Shown piece after piece: positions 42,252 through 51,840 of a DNA stretch of 64,000 bases (the first letter of the stretch is position 1; every line of letters begins with the position of its first letter). Position numbers and translations under genes: made by a program. The stretch comes from Natrinema salaciae. GTDB taxonomy: Archaea > Halobacteriota > Halobacteria > Halobacteriales > Natrialbaceae. The notes under the pieces were generated by a model, which searched no databases, was not told where the DNA came from, and was given only the letters and a program-made list of their open reading frames with translations. The stretch covers positions 62,001 to 126,000 of the forward strand of contig NZ_FOFD01000003.1 in assembly GCF_900110865.1 (NCBI RefSeq), in the 5' to 3' direction.

Positions 42252-42995
42252 ATGTTCAAGGCCATCGTGAGCGCCGAAACGCTCACCAGCGCGCTCGACT
42301 CGGTGAGCGTGTTGGTCGACGAGTGCAAGATCCACCTCGAGGAAGACGGACTGGAGATCCGGGCCGTCGACCCCGCGAACGTCGGGATGGTCGACCTCTC
42401 GCTCGATGCGGCTGCGTTCGAGTCCTACGAAGCGGACGGCGGCCTGATCGGTGTCGACCTCTCGCGGCTCGAGGATATCGCGGGTATGGCCGAATCCGGC
42501 CAGCTCATCCAGCTCGAACTCGACGAGGAGACCCGGAAGCTCCACATCCAGATCGACGGGCTCGAGTACACGCTCGCGCTCATCGACCCCGATTCGATCC
42601 GCCAGGAGCCGGACATCCCGGACCTCGATCTACCCGCTGAGGTCGTCCTCGAGGGGAAAGACGTCAACCGCTCGGTGACCGCCGCCGACATGGTGTCGGA
42701 CCACATCGCGCTCGGCGTCGACGAAACGGAGGAGTACTTCTACGTCAACGCGGAGGGCGACACCGACGACGTCCACCTCGAACTCACGCAGGAGGATCTG
42801 ATCGATCTGCAGGTCGGCCCCGCTCACTCGCTGTTCTCGCTGGATTACCTCAAAGACATGAACAAGGCGATCCCCACGGATACCGAGGTCACGCTCGATC
42901 TCGGCGAGGAGTTCCCCGTCAAGATCTACTTCGGCTTCGCCGAGGGGCAGGGACAGGTCACCTACATGCTCGCGCCGCGCATTCAGAGCGACTGA
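42252..42995 (+). CDS. pcn: DNA polymerase sliding clamp (PCNA)
   Basis: Sliding clamp of 247 residues that forms a homotrimer around DNA and tethers polymerases, FEN1, ligase and RFC-loaded partners. The N-terminus [20 protein letters not shown] and the interior [20 protein letters not shown] (interdomain connecting region) are characteristic. The C-terminus [13 protein letters not shown] is the conserved end that contacts PIP-box partners. Haloarchaea have one PCNA, so this is likely essential. A strong TATA-like box precedes it. It lies downstream of and divergent from rlmE; the subtilase gene follows. Confidence 0.97.
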   Translation: MFKAIVSAETLTSALDSVSVLVDECKIHLEEDGLEIRAVDPANVGMVDLSLDAAAFESYEADGGLIGVDLSRLEDIAGMAESGQLIQLELDEETRKLHIQIDGLEYTLALIDPDSIRQEPDIPDLDLPAEVVLEGKDVNRSVTAADMVSDHIALGVDETEEYFYVNAEGDTDDVHLELTQEDLIDLQVGPAHSLFSLDYLKDMNKAIPTDTEVTLDLGEEFPVKIYFGFAEGQGQVTYMLAPRIQSD

Positions 42996-43307
42996 CGACC
43001 GCGTCACTCGAGCAGTAGCACCGATTTTCCGGAACCACGGTTTTCTCGAGCGGTAGCTACTGTGCGACTGTGATCGTCGGGAGGGCTGACTCCGTTTTCC
43101 ACGCGTAGCGTCAGGCGGCGTTCCGTCTCTCGGCGATGCGTCGGTTGTCGGTCGAATTCGATCGACCCCCAATCTGAGGGTCTACCGTACGTTAAATGGT
43201 TTCAGTATACTGATTCAGTATTCAACCCCAACAGATGTTAGTAATATGTATTTTCCGGATTGCACAATTTTATTGTCTATAACAATATCCTATTTCTATT
43301 TGTAACG
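42996..43307. other. Region between pcn and subtilase with AT-rich promoter
   Basis: The first half holds CAGTAGC and GCTACTG arms with a large loop, which could be part of a terminator. The second half is AT-rich and contains CAGTATACTG (43203-43212) and a further TTCAGTAT copy at 43214-43221 in direct repeat. These are probably promoter or operator elements for the downstream gene. No coding sequence found. Confidence 0.4.
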
Positions 43308-46300
43308 ATGACATACGGTGACAGCCGAACGACTGTATTCGTAGTGCTCGTGTCCCTGTTGTTGGTGACATCTCCAGTCGCCGTGGCAACAGGAGGTCTC
43401 ACGGGCGCGAATACCGGGACGGAGGGAGAAACGGTCACGATCTCCGACGTACAGACGCAGTCAGGAGAGGACGTTCAGATCGAGTCGGAACTCGAGCAGT
43501 CAGCGGCGTCGACGGACACTGTCGAGGTGTTCGTGCGCATGGACGCCGAGGTGTCGCAGTTCGCAACCGCAACCGACGCTGAGAGCGCGGCCGCGCTCAA
43601 ACGGGAGGCGACGGCGACACAACGGACGATCGAAACGTACGCTGAGGGCGTCGCTGGCGTCGAGATCGTCACGGAGTTCTGGCTCACCAACGCGGTCCTC
43701 GTCGAAGTCGACACGACGCAGGTCGATCTCGAGGAACTCGCACGGATCGACGGAGTCACCGAACTCCACCCGAACTACGAGGTCGAACTCGTCGAACCGG
43801 ATGTGAACAGCGGGTCGACAAACGGCTCGACGGTCACGTACGGCCTCGATCAGGTGAACGCACCCGAAGTCTGGGAAGATTTCGACGCGACCGGCGAGGG
43901 CGTCTCGGTCGCCGTCGTCGACACCGGGCTCGCAGCCTCGCACGAGCAGTTCGCAGGTCGCGACGAGATCCAGGACAACTGGGCGGAGTTCGACTTCGAC
44001 GGGAGTGAAATCGAGAGCGAGCCCTACGATCGGAACGGACACGGGACCCACGTCGCAGGGACGATTCTGGGCGGCTCCGCCGACGGCCAGCGGATCGGCG
44101 TCGCACCCGACGCGGAGCTGATCCCGATCAACGTCTTCCCGGGCATGCCCGATCGACAGTCGACGACGCTCGCGGCGATCGTCGCCGGCATGCAGGAAGC
44201 GGTCGAGCAGGACGCCGACGTAGCGAACTTCAGCCTCGGCGGCGGCGGGTTCGCCGCGATATACGTCGACGTGATACGGAACGCCCAGAAGGCGGGCACG
44301 CTCGTCGTCAGTTCCGCCGGGAACGACGGCCCGGGTTCCGAAGGAACGCCGGCGAACGTCTACGACTCGCTGGCGATCGGCGCGACGGACGCGAACGAGC
44401 AGATCGCCGAGTTCTCGACCGGTGCGACGGTTAACACTGACGAGGACTGGGGTCCCATTGCACCGGACGACTGGCCCGAATCGTACGCGACGCCCGACGT
44501 CTCCGCACCTGGCGTGGACGTCCGGAGTTCCTACCTCGGCGGCAACGATACCTACGCGGAACTCTCCGGGACCAGTATGGCTGCGCCACACACCAGCGGC
44601 GTGGCTGCGCTCCTGGCCGCCCAAGGTGTCGAAGATCCGTACGAAATGAAATCGCTCCTCGAGGAGACGGCGACGAAGCCGGCTCCCGACAGGATCAGTA
44701 AGCAGGTCGCCGCAGACGCGGCGGAAGTCAGCGACGCACAGTACGAGAACCTGTTCGCTGACGACGAACGCGACGTCCGGTACGGGTACGGCATCGTCGA
44801 CGCGTACGCAGCGTCGGCAGCGCTGGCAAACGAAAGCCGGATCGACGGAACGGTCGTCGACAGCGACGGTGAACCGATCGCGGACCGCTCGGACCGGGTC
44901 CCGGACGGAAGCGGGCCCACAGTCACGATCGACGACGCCGATCGAACACAGTACGCCGCCGACGGGAGTTTCGAATTCGACGTCACGGAAGGCCAACACG
45001 AGGTGACCGTCTCCGGCGCGTTCGGGTACGAGGAGACGACCGAGACGATCGACGCGAGCGAGCCGGTCGAGCAGGACATCGTCCTCGCGGAGCAGTTCGA
45101 ACTCGAGCTCGTTCGGGGACAGCCCCGTGAACTGGAAGTGGGAAGCACGGCCGAGGTCGCGGTCGACGTTGCCCACGTCGACGAACTCACCGTCGAGCTG
45201 GCCAACGAATCGACCGTCGACGAATCGAACGTAACCGTGGACCTCGCCGGAATCGAATCGGACGTGTTGGGCGACACCGTCGCGTTCGACGAGCCGCTGA
45301 CCGCGACGCCCGCAGTGCTCGAGGTCACCGTCGACGGAGCGAACACCGCGGGCGAGACGATCGCGCTCGAACACACGTTCACCGGGAGCGACGGGACGAC
45401 CGAAACGGTCACGACCGGTCCGACGACCGTCGTTACCGAGGTCACGGAGACCGACCCGCTTCGGATCGTCGAGACTGACATCGTCGAGGAGGCACTCGCC
45501 AGCGAGCAGATCGCACCGGGCGAGGTCGTCGTCAAAAACACGGACGACGACGTGACCCAGACCGGCACCGTGATCTGGAAGACGCCGATCGGGGACTTCT
45601 CCTCCGACGAGTACGAACTCGAGCCGGGCGAGACCGCGACGTACAATCGCACGCTCTCCTTCGGTGACGGCACGCCGGCACCCTGGTCGTACATCGCCGA
45701 CACTGGCGAAACCGTCGACCACCGGTTCGTGCTGGTCAACGAAACGCTGACACAGATCCAAGAAGAGCGGTTCTCCACCGAGATCGTCGGCGGCGAACTC
45801 AACGGCACGGTGACCGACGCGGACACGGGCGAGCCGCTGCCCGGAATCGAGGTGACGGCGACGAACGGCGACACCCAGCTCAGTGCCGTGACCAATAGTT
45901 CCGGCGCGTACAGCATCATCGTCGACGCGCCGGGCGAGTGGACGGTCACTGCGGACGCGGCCAGCTACGGGCCGGCGAGCGCGACGGTCCAGTTCAACGA
46001 CGATCTCGAGCCGGTCGAACGAGATCTCGCGGTCGGCAGCGATCCGACGTTCGAACTCTCGATGGAGGGTGGGAAGACCTACTCGGTCGGGCTCCCGGGC
46101 CCGGTCGACGGTGGCACCGTCGGTGACGTCGTTCCGGAGGAGACCAACGCCACGGTCCTCATGTACAACGAAACGACGAACCGCTGGGTCCAACCGAGCC
46201 CGGACGACGAGCTCGAGCCACTCGACGCGCTGCTCGTTACGCCGTTCGAAGACACGACGGTGACCGTCGAATTCGCCGGGACGCCCGGTACCGGCGACGG

Positions 46301-47246
46301 AGTGACGGAACCGCGTGACATCGAAAAGGGCTGGAACTTCGTCGCACCGGCCGCCTATGACGACCCCGAGGCGGCGTTCGAGCACGATTCGGATGCCACC
46401 CTCGGCGTGTTCCGGATGCAGCGGGAACCCGGCTCGAAGATGGTTCCCGAGAGCGGGTTCGCCGGAGTCGGGATCTTCGAAAAAACCACTAACGCGGTCA
46501 ATCCGTTCACCGGCTACTTCGTGTACGCGTCGGCAGACGGCCAGCTCGAAACCAACGTGGACGAGGGAACGACCCTCGACTCGGCGTACGAGGACCTCGG
46601 AATCGACGCCGAGCGGCGGACCGGAACCGTCGAGCGACGCGTCGACGGCGCGCCCGTCGCAGGTGCGACGGTTCACGTCACGGGAACCGCCGTCTCGGCG
46701 ACGACGGGCGCCGACGGGACGTTCACGCTTCCGCCACTCCCGACCGATGTCGAGCAGGAGGCCATCGTCACCGCCGACGGCTTCGAAAACAAGACCGTAA
46801 GCCTCGGCGAGAACGACACCGTCGAACTCGAGGCGAAGACCTTCTTCGAGGTCACGGACATCACCGTGAACGAGACGACCCTCAGTGTCGGAGAGCAGTA
46901 TACGGTCGAGTACGAACTCCAGAACGAGGGCACCGAACGGGCATCGCAGATCGTCGAAGTCGAGTTCGGGCCCGGTCTCGAAAACGGGACGCGAGCGCGG
47001 CTGAGCGACGACGTCGTCGCGATCAACAGTACGGTCGTCGAACTCGCGCCCGGTGCCACGACGACGATCGAAATTCAGTCCGAAGTGATCGACGAACAGG
47101 TCACCGGCGACAGTCAGATCGGCGTCTTCACTCCGGACGATAGCGAGATCGTGAACGTCACGGTCACCGACGAGAACGGCACTGCGAGTGAGGCCGCGAT
47201 CGGAGCGAGCGACCGGAGTGCCTCGCTGACGCCGATCGCCGCGTAG
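43308..47246 (+). CDS. Secreted subtilase (S8) with multi-domain surface extension
   Basis: Large exported serine protease of 1312 residues. Signal peptide MTYGDSRTTVFVVLVSLLLV with core through SPVAVAT (Sec-type). An I9-like propeptide (about 45-155) precedes the S8 catalytic domain with Asp205 in VAVVDTGL, His245 in NGHGTHVAG and Ser423 in SGTSMAAPHTSG. After it come carboxypeptidase regulatory-like repeats (about 515, 830, 1104), each opening like GTVTDADTGEPLPGIEVTAT, CARDB-like segments (about 620 and 1180) and a surface-type region around 920-1100. It ends SASLTPIAA without a PGF-CTERM anchor, so attachment is unclear. The start ATG places the signal at the N-terminus; longer versions begin in AT-rich intergenic DNA. 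Confidence 0.92.
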   Translation: MTYGDSRTTVFVVLVSLLLVTSPVAVATGGLTGANTGTEGETVTISDVQTQSGEDVQIESELEQSAASTDTVEVFVRMDAEVSQFATATDAESAAALKREATATQRTIETYAEGVAGVEIVTEFWLTNAVLVEVDTTQVDLEELARIDGVTELHPNYEVELVEPDVNSGSTNGSTVTYGLDQVNAPEVWEDFDATGEGVSVAVVDTGLAASHEQFAGRDEIQDNWAEFDFDGSEIESEPYDRNGHGTHVAGTILGGSADGQRIGVAPDAELIPINVFPGMPDRQSTTLAAIVAGMQEAVEQDADVANFSLGGGGFAAIYVDVIRNAQKAGTLVVSSAGNDGPGSEGTPANVYDSLAIGATDANEQIAEFSTGATVNTDEDWGPIAPDDWPESYATPDVSAPGVDVRSSYLGGNDTYAELSGTSMAAPHTSGVAALLAAQGVEDPYEMKSLLEETATKPAPDRISKQVAADAAEVSDAQYENLFADDERDVRYGYGIVDAYAASAALANESRIDGTVVDSDGEPIADRSDRVPDGSGPTVTIDDADRTQYAADGSFEFDVTEGQHEVTVSGAFGYEETTETIDASEPVEQDIVLAEQFELELVRGQPRELEVGSTAEVAVDVAHVDELTVELANESTVDESNVTVDLAGIESDVLGDTVAFDEPLTATPAVLEVTVDGANTAGETIALEHTFTGSDGTTETVTTGPTTVVTEVTETDPLRIVETDIVEEALASEQIAPGEVVVKNTDDDVTQTGTVIWKTPIGDFSSDEYELEPGETATYNRTLSFGDGTPAPWSYIADTGETVDHRFVLVNETLTQIQEERFSTEIVGGELNGTVTDADTGEPLPGIEVTATNGDTQLSAVTNSSGAYSIIVDAPGEWTVTADAASYGPASATVQFNDDLEPVERDLAVGSDPTFELSMEGGKTYSVGLPGPVDGGTVGDVVPEETNATVLMYNETTNRWVQPSPDDELEPLDALLVTPFEDTTVTVEFAGTPGTGDGVTEPRDIEKGWNFVAPAAYDDPEAAFEHDSDATLGVFRMQREPGSKMVPESGFAGVGIFEKTTNAVNPFTGYFVYASADGQLETNVDEGTTLDSAYEDLGIDAERRTGTVERRVDGAPVAGATVHVTGTAVSATTGADGTFTLPPLPTDVEQEAIVTADGFENKTVSLGENDTVELEAKTFFEVTDITVNETTLSVGEQYTVEYELQNEGTERASQIVEVEFGPGLENGTRARLSDDVVAINSTVVELAPGATTTIEIQSEVIDEQVTGDSQIGVFTPDDSEIVNVTVTDENGTASEAAIGASDRSASLTPIAA

Positions 47247-47685
47247 TACTCGTCGGTTTGTTCGTTCTCGGAGAGTCACACTGAGACGCGAGACAACAGG
47301 GGAGTCCGATCGACAGGAACATCGCGGAAGAGGCGGTCGTACTCGCGGTAGGACTCTCCGCGATCGCCGTCGGTAGCGGTGTCGCAGTTCACTCCAAGAT
47401 GATGCTCCATCGGTCGCTGCGTTCGTCGTCCTGCAGCGCCCGTAACGGGTCGCCACGCCGGTAGCAACCGCTTCCGGCGGCCGCGTTCTGCGGTGCTCGC
47501 CGGAACGCGCTCCGCTCGAGGTGTGGCTGAATCGGAAGCACCGCGTTCGAGCGGCGACCGGGCTCGCGGGCACGCTACGGACGGTGTCTCGAGTCCGGCT
47601 CGAACGGCACGACGGATGCGACCGTGACTTAATGACGGAATATGCAAAGGATCGCGGCTACCGGTATCGCCGCTGTAGCTGGTCT
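47247..47685. other. Intergenic region, nothing recognised
   Basis: GC-rich. Frames on either strand are arginine-rich and lack protein character. A TTAATGACGG stretch at about 47631-47640 could be a promoter of the downstream HalOD1 gene. Confidence 0.35.
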
Positions 47686-47991
47686 ATGCCCTCCGGAAAC
47701 GCCTCCCCCGATCGACGCGACGGTGACTTCGTCACGACGTTCGATCGCGCCGATGATCGCGCGAGCGAAGCCGTCCTAAATGCGGTCGCTGCCGTCAGTG
47801 GGGTGGAGCCGGCCGATCTCTCTCCCCTCTACGACGTCGTCGAACCGGACGCACTCGATTCCTTCATCGAGCACGCCCAGCGAGTCTGCGACGCCGGCAG
47901 CCATCAGGTGTGGTTCACTTACGAGGGATTCGACGTCGGCGTTCGAAGCGACGGCGAGATCCGGCTCCGGGATGCCGCGACCGCGAACTGA
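47686..47991 (+). CDS. HalOD1 output domain protein (101 aa)
   Basis: Single HalOD1 domain, a haloarchaea-specific output module found in signalling proteins or alone. MPSGNASPDRRDGDFVTTFD is the N-terminus; the core reads SEAVLNAVAAVSGVEPADLS, LYDVVEPDALDSFIEHAQRV and VWFTYEGFDVGVRSDGEIRL. A longer start from 47634 is possible, but the added residues are arginine/tyrosine-rich and unlikely. A second HalOD1 gene lies at 61446 with the same PLYDVV/PLYNVV and VRSDG elements. Function at the molecular level is unknown. It is convergent with the alpha/beta hydrolase gene. Confidence 0.85.
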   Translation: MPSGNASPDRRDGDFVTTFDRADDRASEAVLNAVAAVSGVEPADLSPLYDVVEPDALDSFIEHAQRVCDAGSHQVWFTYEGFDVGVRSDGEIRLRDAATAN

Positions 47992-48017
47992 CGCCGCTGG
48001 TGCCTCGAGCGACACCG

Positions 48018-48887
48018 CTACTCCTGCTCGTCGAGGAACGACAGCACCGTCTCGTTGACCGCGTCGGCGTCCTCGATGAAGAACAGGTGGGAGCCGCCCT
48101 CGACGAGTTCGACGCGGCTATCGGCGATCTTCTCCTCGAGCAGCCGCGCGTTCTCGGCGGGGACCACCCGGTCGTTCGTTCCGTGGAGGATCAGCGTCGG
48201 CACGCGGACGCGTTCGAGACGGTCGCTGACGTCGAAGTTCAAGACGGCGGCGGCCTGGGCCTCTCGAGCGGGGTCGTCCGCGTCCTGTTCCAGCCGCCAC
48301 TCGATGATCCGATCCATGAGGTGCGGGTTCCGATTGGTGAACCGGTCGTTGAACGCGGGCCGCATGCGGTGACGGAGCGTCTCCCGCTCGCTCGCCCCGT
48401 CGGGCGCGTCGAACATGTGTTCCTGGGTCTCGTCGGGCACCGGGGCCGCGTCGGGACCGCCGTGGGTCGTACAGCACAGCGTCAGCGTCTTCGCCCGAGA
48501 GTACTCGAGCGCGTAGCGCTGGGCGATCATCCCACCCATGCTCGCGCCGACGACGTGTGCGTCGTAGATCCCCGCGTCGTCGAGGACTGCCTCGAGGTCG
48601 GCGGCCAGGCCGCCGATGGAGTAGCCGGCCAGCTTGAACAGCACGAGCGCGCGGAGCCTGCCGGGGAGGCGCGGAACCAGCGGCGGCAGGCCGGTGTCCG
48701 AACGGCCGGTTCCCCGGTTGTCGGGGGCGACGATATCGTACTCGTCGGCGACGGCCTCGCGCTGCCAGCGCCACATCCACCGCCCGAACCCGAGTCCCTG
48801 TACGAACACGACCGGCGCGCGCCCGTCGCCCTCGCGCCGCTCGTACTCGTAGTAGATCGACACGCCGTCCCTCGTCGCCTGTGGCAT
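48018..48887 (-). CDS. Alpha/beta hydrolase
   Basis: Cytosolic alpha/beta hydrolase-fold enzyme of 289 residues. The nucleophile elbow GASMGGM provides the catalytic Ser, the oxyanion region is VVFVQGLGFG, the acid Asp is in LILHGTNDRVVP and the catalytic His lies in LVEGGSHLFFIED. MPQATRDGVSIYYEYERREG is a normal first strand. An extra hydrophobic segment (PRLPGRLRALVLFKLAGYSI, about 70-90) replaces part of the cap region. The substrate is unknown; similar enzymes include esterases and haloperoxidase-like hydrolases. It is convergent with the HalOD1 gene. Confidence 0.93.
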   Translation of the reverse strand: MPQATRDGVSIYYEYERREGDGRAPVVFVQGLGFGRWMWRWQREAVADEYDIVAPDNRGTGRSDTGLPPLVPRLPGRLRALVLFKLAGYSIGGLAADLEAVLDDAGIYDAHVVGASMGGMIAQRYALEYSRAKTLTLCCTTHGGPDAAPVPDETQEHMFDAPDGASERETLRHRMRPAFNDRFTNRNPHLMDRIIEWRLEQDADDPAREAQAAAVLNFDVSDRLERVRVPTLILHGTNDRVVPAENARLLEEKIADSRVELVEGGSHLFFIEDADAVNETVLSFLDEQE

Positions 48888-49089
48888 ACCCGAGACGACG
48901 TATCGAACGCCCTTGAAATCGATCCTCGCGACAGGAGACGGCGGTCGGCGATCGGACGCGAGGCCGAATCGGCGGGGATCGTCGGTAATACGTTGTTACC
49001 GCCGTCGTGGCGTCCGGATTCCGGCGGTGACCGCGTGGATCGGTTCTCCGACGAGTCGCCCCGACCGACGGCCGTGATAAAACGTGATT

Positions 49090-49112
49090 GGGATAATCAG
49101 CGCGTTTATCCC
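49090..49112. promoter_or_regulatory. Palindrome in the priL promoter
   Basis: GGGATAA (49090-49096) and TTATCCC (49106-49112) form perfect 7-bp arms around 9 bases, ending 23 bases before the priL ATG. The right arm includes TTTAT, which could be the TATA box. A repressor binding here would cover the promoter. Confidence 0.45.
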
Positions 49113-49135
49113 GTCGGAGTAATATCGTCTTACCG

Positions 49136-50221
49136 ATGCAGCGACTCCACGCTCGGTACCCGTTTCTCGAGGCGGCCCGCGAGTCGGTCGCGACGGAAGC
49201 GGTCGATCTCGCGACCGTCGTCGAGCAGGACCGGGCGGTCGTCGATCGGGCGCGCCAACGCGTCGTTACCGCGCTCGAGTCGGGGGCGATCGGGGAGCCA
49301 CACCGCGATCCGCGAATCGAGTTGCTCTCGTACCCGGTCGCGCGGGTGCTCGTCTCGATGGTCGGCGAGCGCGTCCTCGTGCGCAAGTACGCCCGCGCCG
49401 AGGCCGCGACGGCCTACGAGCGGTTCACCGCCGATATGGCGGACGACACCGAACTGAAAAGCGTCGAATCGACGGGACTCGAGCTCGCGGACCTGCTCGC
49501 CGAGTTCGACCTCCGGGAGGACGTCCGCGAGGTGGCCGACAGCGGCTACCGGATCGACGTCGGCACCTACCTCCCGCTGGCCGAAGATCTGTGGGAAGAC
49601 GAGTGGCGGCTCGTGAATCGGCCGCTGAAGGCGGGCGAGGTGCCCGTCGACGAGGACGAGCTTCTCACGCTCCTTCGGGAGGCGATTCGGGGTCGCATCG
49701 AGGACGGACTCCCCTTCGACGTGCCCGACACCATCGCGACCGCGCTCGCGGACGACGACGAGGAGATCCGGTCGGTGCTGGCCGAGCTGGATCTCACCCA
49801 GGACATCGATACCGTCGTTCCCGACCTGTTTCCGCCGTGTATGAAGGCGCTGCTCGATCAGATCCAGAAGGGCGAGCACCTGCCACACCACTCCCGCTTC
49901 GCGATCACCGCCTTCCTGACGAGTATCGGGATGTCGACCGACGAGATCGTCGACCTCTATCGGATCAACTCGTCGTTCGGCGAGGAGATGACTCGCTACC
50001 AGACCGACCACATCCGCGGCGACAGTTCGCCCACGGAGTACTCCGCGCCCTCCTGTGCGACGATGCAGTCGTACGGCGACTGCGTGAACAAGGACGACCT
50101 CTGTGAGCGCATTCCCCATCCGATGGCCTACTACGAACGGCGGATCGACGACGCCGACGACGAGGAACTCGAGGACTGGCGGGAGAACGGGGACGACGAA
50201 CAGTCCGCGAGCGACGACTGA
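49136..50221 (+). CDS. priL: DNA primase large subunit
   Basis: Regulatory subunit of the archaeal DNA primase; it works with PriS to start new strands. The 361-residue protein starts MQRLHARYPFLEAARESVAT. Four cysteines fit the [4Fe-4S] site conserved in PriL: Cys235 (FPPCMK), Cys307 (APSCATM), Cys316 (YGDCVN) and Cys323 (DLCERI). The C-terminal HPMAYYERRI is also typical. priS is not adjacent. Its stop abuts the stop of the 126-residue membrane protein gene on the opposite strand. A palindrome overlaps its promoter. Confidence 0.96.
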   Translation: MQRLHARYPFLEAARESVATEAVDLATVVEQDRAVVDRARQRVVTALESGAIGEPHRDPRIELLSYPVARVLVSMVGERVLVRKYARAEAATAYERFTADMADDTELKSVESTGLELADLLAEFDLREDVREVADSGYRIDVGTYLPLAEDLWEDEWRLVNRPLKAGEVPVDEDELLTLLREAIRGRIEDGLPFDVPDTIATALADDDEEIRSVLAELDLTQDIDTVVPDLFPPCMKALLDQIQKGEHLPHHSRFAITAFLTSIGMSTDEIVDLYRINSSFGEEMTRYQTDHIRGDSSPTEYSAPSCATMQSYGDCVNKDDLCERIPHPMAYYERRIDDADDEELEDWRENGDDEQSASDD

Positions 50222-50602
50222 CTACTTCCGTGTCGGGTCCTCGGACAGGTCGTCGGCCCGTTCCCGGACGTCTCGTATCGCCCGTTCCTGTTCGCCGCGA
50301 GTGAGACCGCCGGTTTCGGCGTGTCGCCCGTCGTACTGCCAGGGCGGAATCGCGTTCCAGACGGTCGATCGGCCGTCGGTCTCGCGCCCGGGATCGGTCG
50401 CCGCCGTCCGTCGTCTCGAGAGCGCGATCAGGAGTCCGACCAGAACCACGAGCCCAACGGCTGCGCCCGCGACCGCCGGTCCGGCGAGGAATGCGACCCC
50501 TGCGAGAAGCGGAGCACAGAGCGTGAGGAGGACGAACGAGACGGCGATCCGCCGACGCGGCGATCGGGACGGGGAGCCACCGTCGTCGTCAATACTACCC
50601 AT
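50222..50602 (-). CDS. Two-TM membrane protein (126 aa)
   Basis: Membrane protein with a short positively charged head (MGSIDDDGGSPSRSPRRRIA), two adjacent hydrophobic helices (VSFVLLTLCAPLLAGVAFLA, AVAGAAVGLVVLVGLLIALS) and a soluble tail (WNAIPPWQYDGRHAETGGLT) with a helical end (RGEQERAIRDVRERADDLSE). The layout recurs in haloarchaea as a conserved hypothetical protein beside priL, in my recollection; I do not know its function. Stop codons of this gene and priL directly adjoin, and the other small membrane gene at 50644 is on the same strand 41 bases upstream. Confidence 0.78.
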   Translation of the reverse strand: MGSIDDDGGSPSRSPRRRIAVSFVLLTLCAPLLAGVAFLAGPAVAGAAVGLVVLVGLLIALSRRRTAATDPGRETDGRSTVWNAIPPWQYDGRHAETGGLTRGEQERAIRDVRERADDLSEDPTRK

Positions 50603-50643
50603 ACGACAGTTCAACGTCCCAAGGTGAAAAGCGTGACGACGCC

Positions 50644-50910
50644 TCAGAACGTTCCCTGTGCGTCGTCGCCGTCGCCGTCGGTTTCGAGGCCGTCCTCGGG
50701 ATCGTTCAGCACGTACGCGAGGCCGATACCGATCGCGGTCAGCAGGAGAATGAAGCCGACGATGACCGCGATGAGCATCTGGCCGCCCGCTGGCGTGAGC
50801 GTGCCGTTATCGGTTCCGTAGGTGGAGCCGACGACGATCATAGCCGCCAGCATTCCGAGGACGGCACCGGCGGAGACGACGATTTCGATGACCTGTTCGC
50901 GTTCGACCAT
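50644..50910 (-). CDS. Two-TM membrane protein (88 aa)
   Basis: Small membrane protein, MVEREQVIEIVVSAGAVLGM, with two hydrophobic helices (IVVSAGAVLGMLAAMIVVGS and MLIAVIVGFILLLTAIGIGL) and an acidic tail (LNDPEDGLETDGDGDDAQGT). The short loop contains TYGTDNGTLTPAGGQ. It stands immediately upstream of the 126-residue gene on the same strand, so both could be one transcript. Function unknown. The start ATG is the first and gives a typical charged N-terminus. Confidence 0.75.
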   Translation of the reverse strand: MVEREQVIEIVVSAGAVLGMLAAMIVVGSTYGTDNGTLTPAGGQMLIAVIVGFILLLTAIGIGLAYVLNDPEDGLETDGDGDDAQGTF

Positions 50911-51108
50911 TGACTGATCGCTTTCGCCGGCCCGGTGAAAAGCGCTTCGAAGGGGGCCTCGAGCGGCGGTCGGTCGGGTGCGATCGCCCCACGGCGGTGA
51001 TCGCTACATAAACGCCACCCTTGCGTGTTCAGGCGCGCTCGTTATTGCGATCGACACCCTACGGACGACGAATAGCCAGCCGACCATCGATTTCCACTCG
51101 ACGCACCT

Positions 51109-51747
51109 ATGAAAACAACAGCGTCACCGAAAGCACCGCTCCCAGTACCGTCAGCACAACACCTCACGAAGCGATCGCGCCGGGCGCGCGTCGAACCGAT
51201 GTCCGTCCTGGCGCTCGGCGACGGCCTCTACGAGGTCGAGTCCGCGAGCGATCACACCTATCTCGTCGATCTCGAGGCGGGCAGGTGCACCTGTCCGGAT
51301 CACGTCTTCCGCGAGGCCCGCTGCAAACACGTTCGCCGGGTCGCGATCGAGATCACGGAGGGACGGACCCCGCCGCCGGGGGAGATCGCGGTCGACTGTC
51401 GCGACTGTGGCGAGACGATCTTCGTCGACGAAGACGCGACCGCCCCGTTCTACTGCGAGTCGCACGCGATCCGCCCCGGCGACACCGTCGTCGACCGCGA
51501 GACCGGCGACCGCCTCACCGTCGTCGACGTCTCGGAACTGCGGGCCGACGCCGTCGAACTCGAGGCGGCGGGCTGTACCGTCGCCGAGTACGGGACGAAC
51601 GAGGACTACGACCCCGACGTTCCGGTCGTCGGGGCGGTCTACCATCACGCCACCGTGGCCCGAAACGGCGTCGTCCCCTCGTCACTGAAGGTCTACGTCT
51701 TCCCGCGGACCCGCCTCGAGAAGGCATCGAACGCCCGATCCGCGTAA
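51109..51747 (+). CDS. SWIM zinc-finger protein
   Basis: Protein of 212 residues with a SWIM zinc finger near residues 55-75: CTCPDHVFREARCKHV follows the C-x-C-x(n)-C-x-H pattern. A second metal-binding candidate, CRDCGETIFVDE (about 96-107), with FYCESHA further on, is present. The C-terminal half (DRLTVVDVSELRADAVEL) looks like a small beta domain. SWIM fingers bind DNA or proteins; the haloarchaeal family is generally uncharacterised. The first ATG is used. A shorter start at MSVLALGDG is possible, because residues 1-30 are poorly conserved in character. It precedes the acyl-CoA dehydrogenase gene. Confidence 0.85.
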   Translation: MKTTASPKAPLPVPSAQHLTKRSRRARVEPMSVLALGDGLYEVESASDHTYLVDLEAGRCTCPDHVFREARCKHVRRVAIEITEGRTPPPGEIAVDCRDCGETIFVDEDATAPFYCESHAIRPGDTVVDRETGDRLTVVDVSELRADAVELEAAGCTVAEYGTNEDYDPDVPVVGAVYHHATVARNGVVPSSLKVYVFPRTRLEKASNARSA

Positions 51748-51840
51748 CGCTGGCCGTCGAAACACCGGCGGAAACCCCTTCCAACGCGTCGCAGGTTGGT
51801 ACCGCCCGTTTTCTTGTGTACTGGTACCGATGATCGAACC

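Noticed and set aside
43500-47573. Very long open frame (1357 codons) antisense to the subtilase
   Set aside because: It is the mirror of a high-GC coding strand; the sequence is arginine/valine-rich with no domain. The subtilase frame has catalytic motifs, a signal peptide and a proper start.
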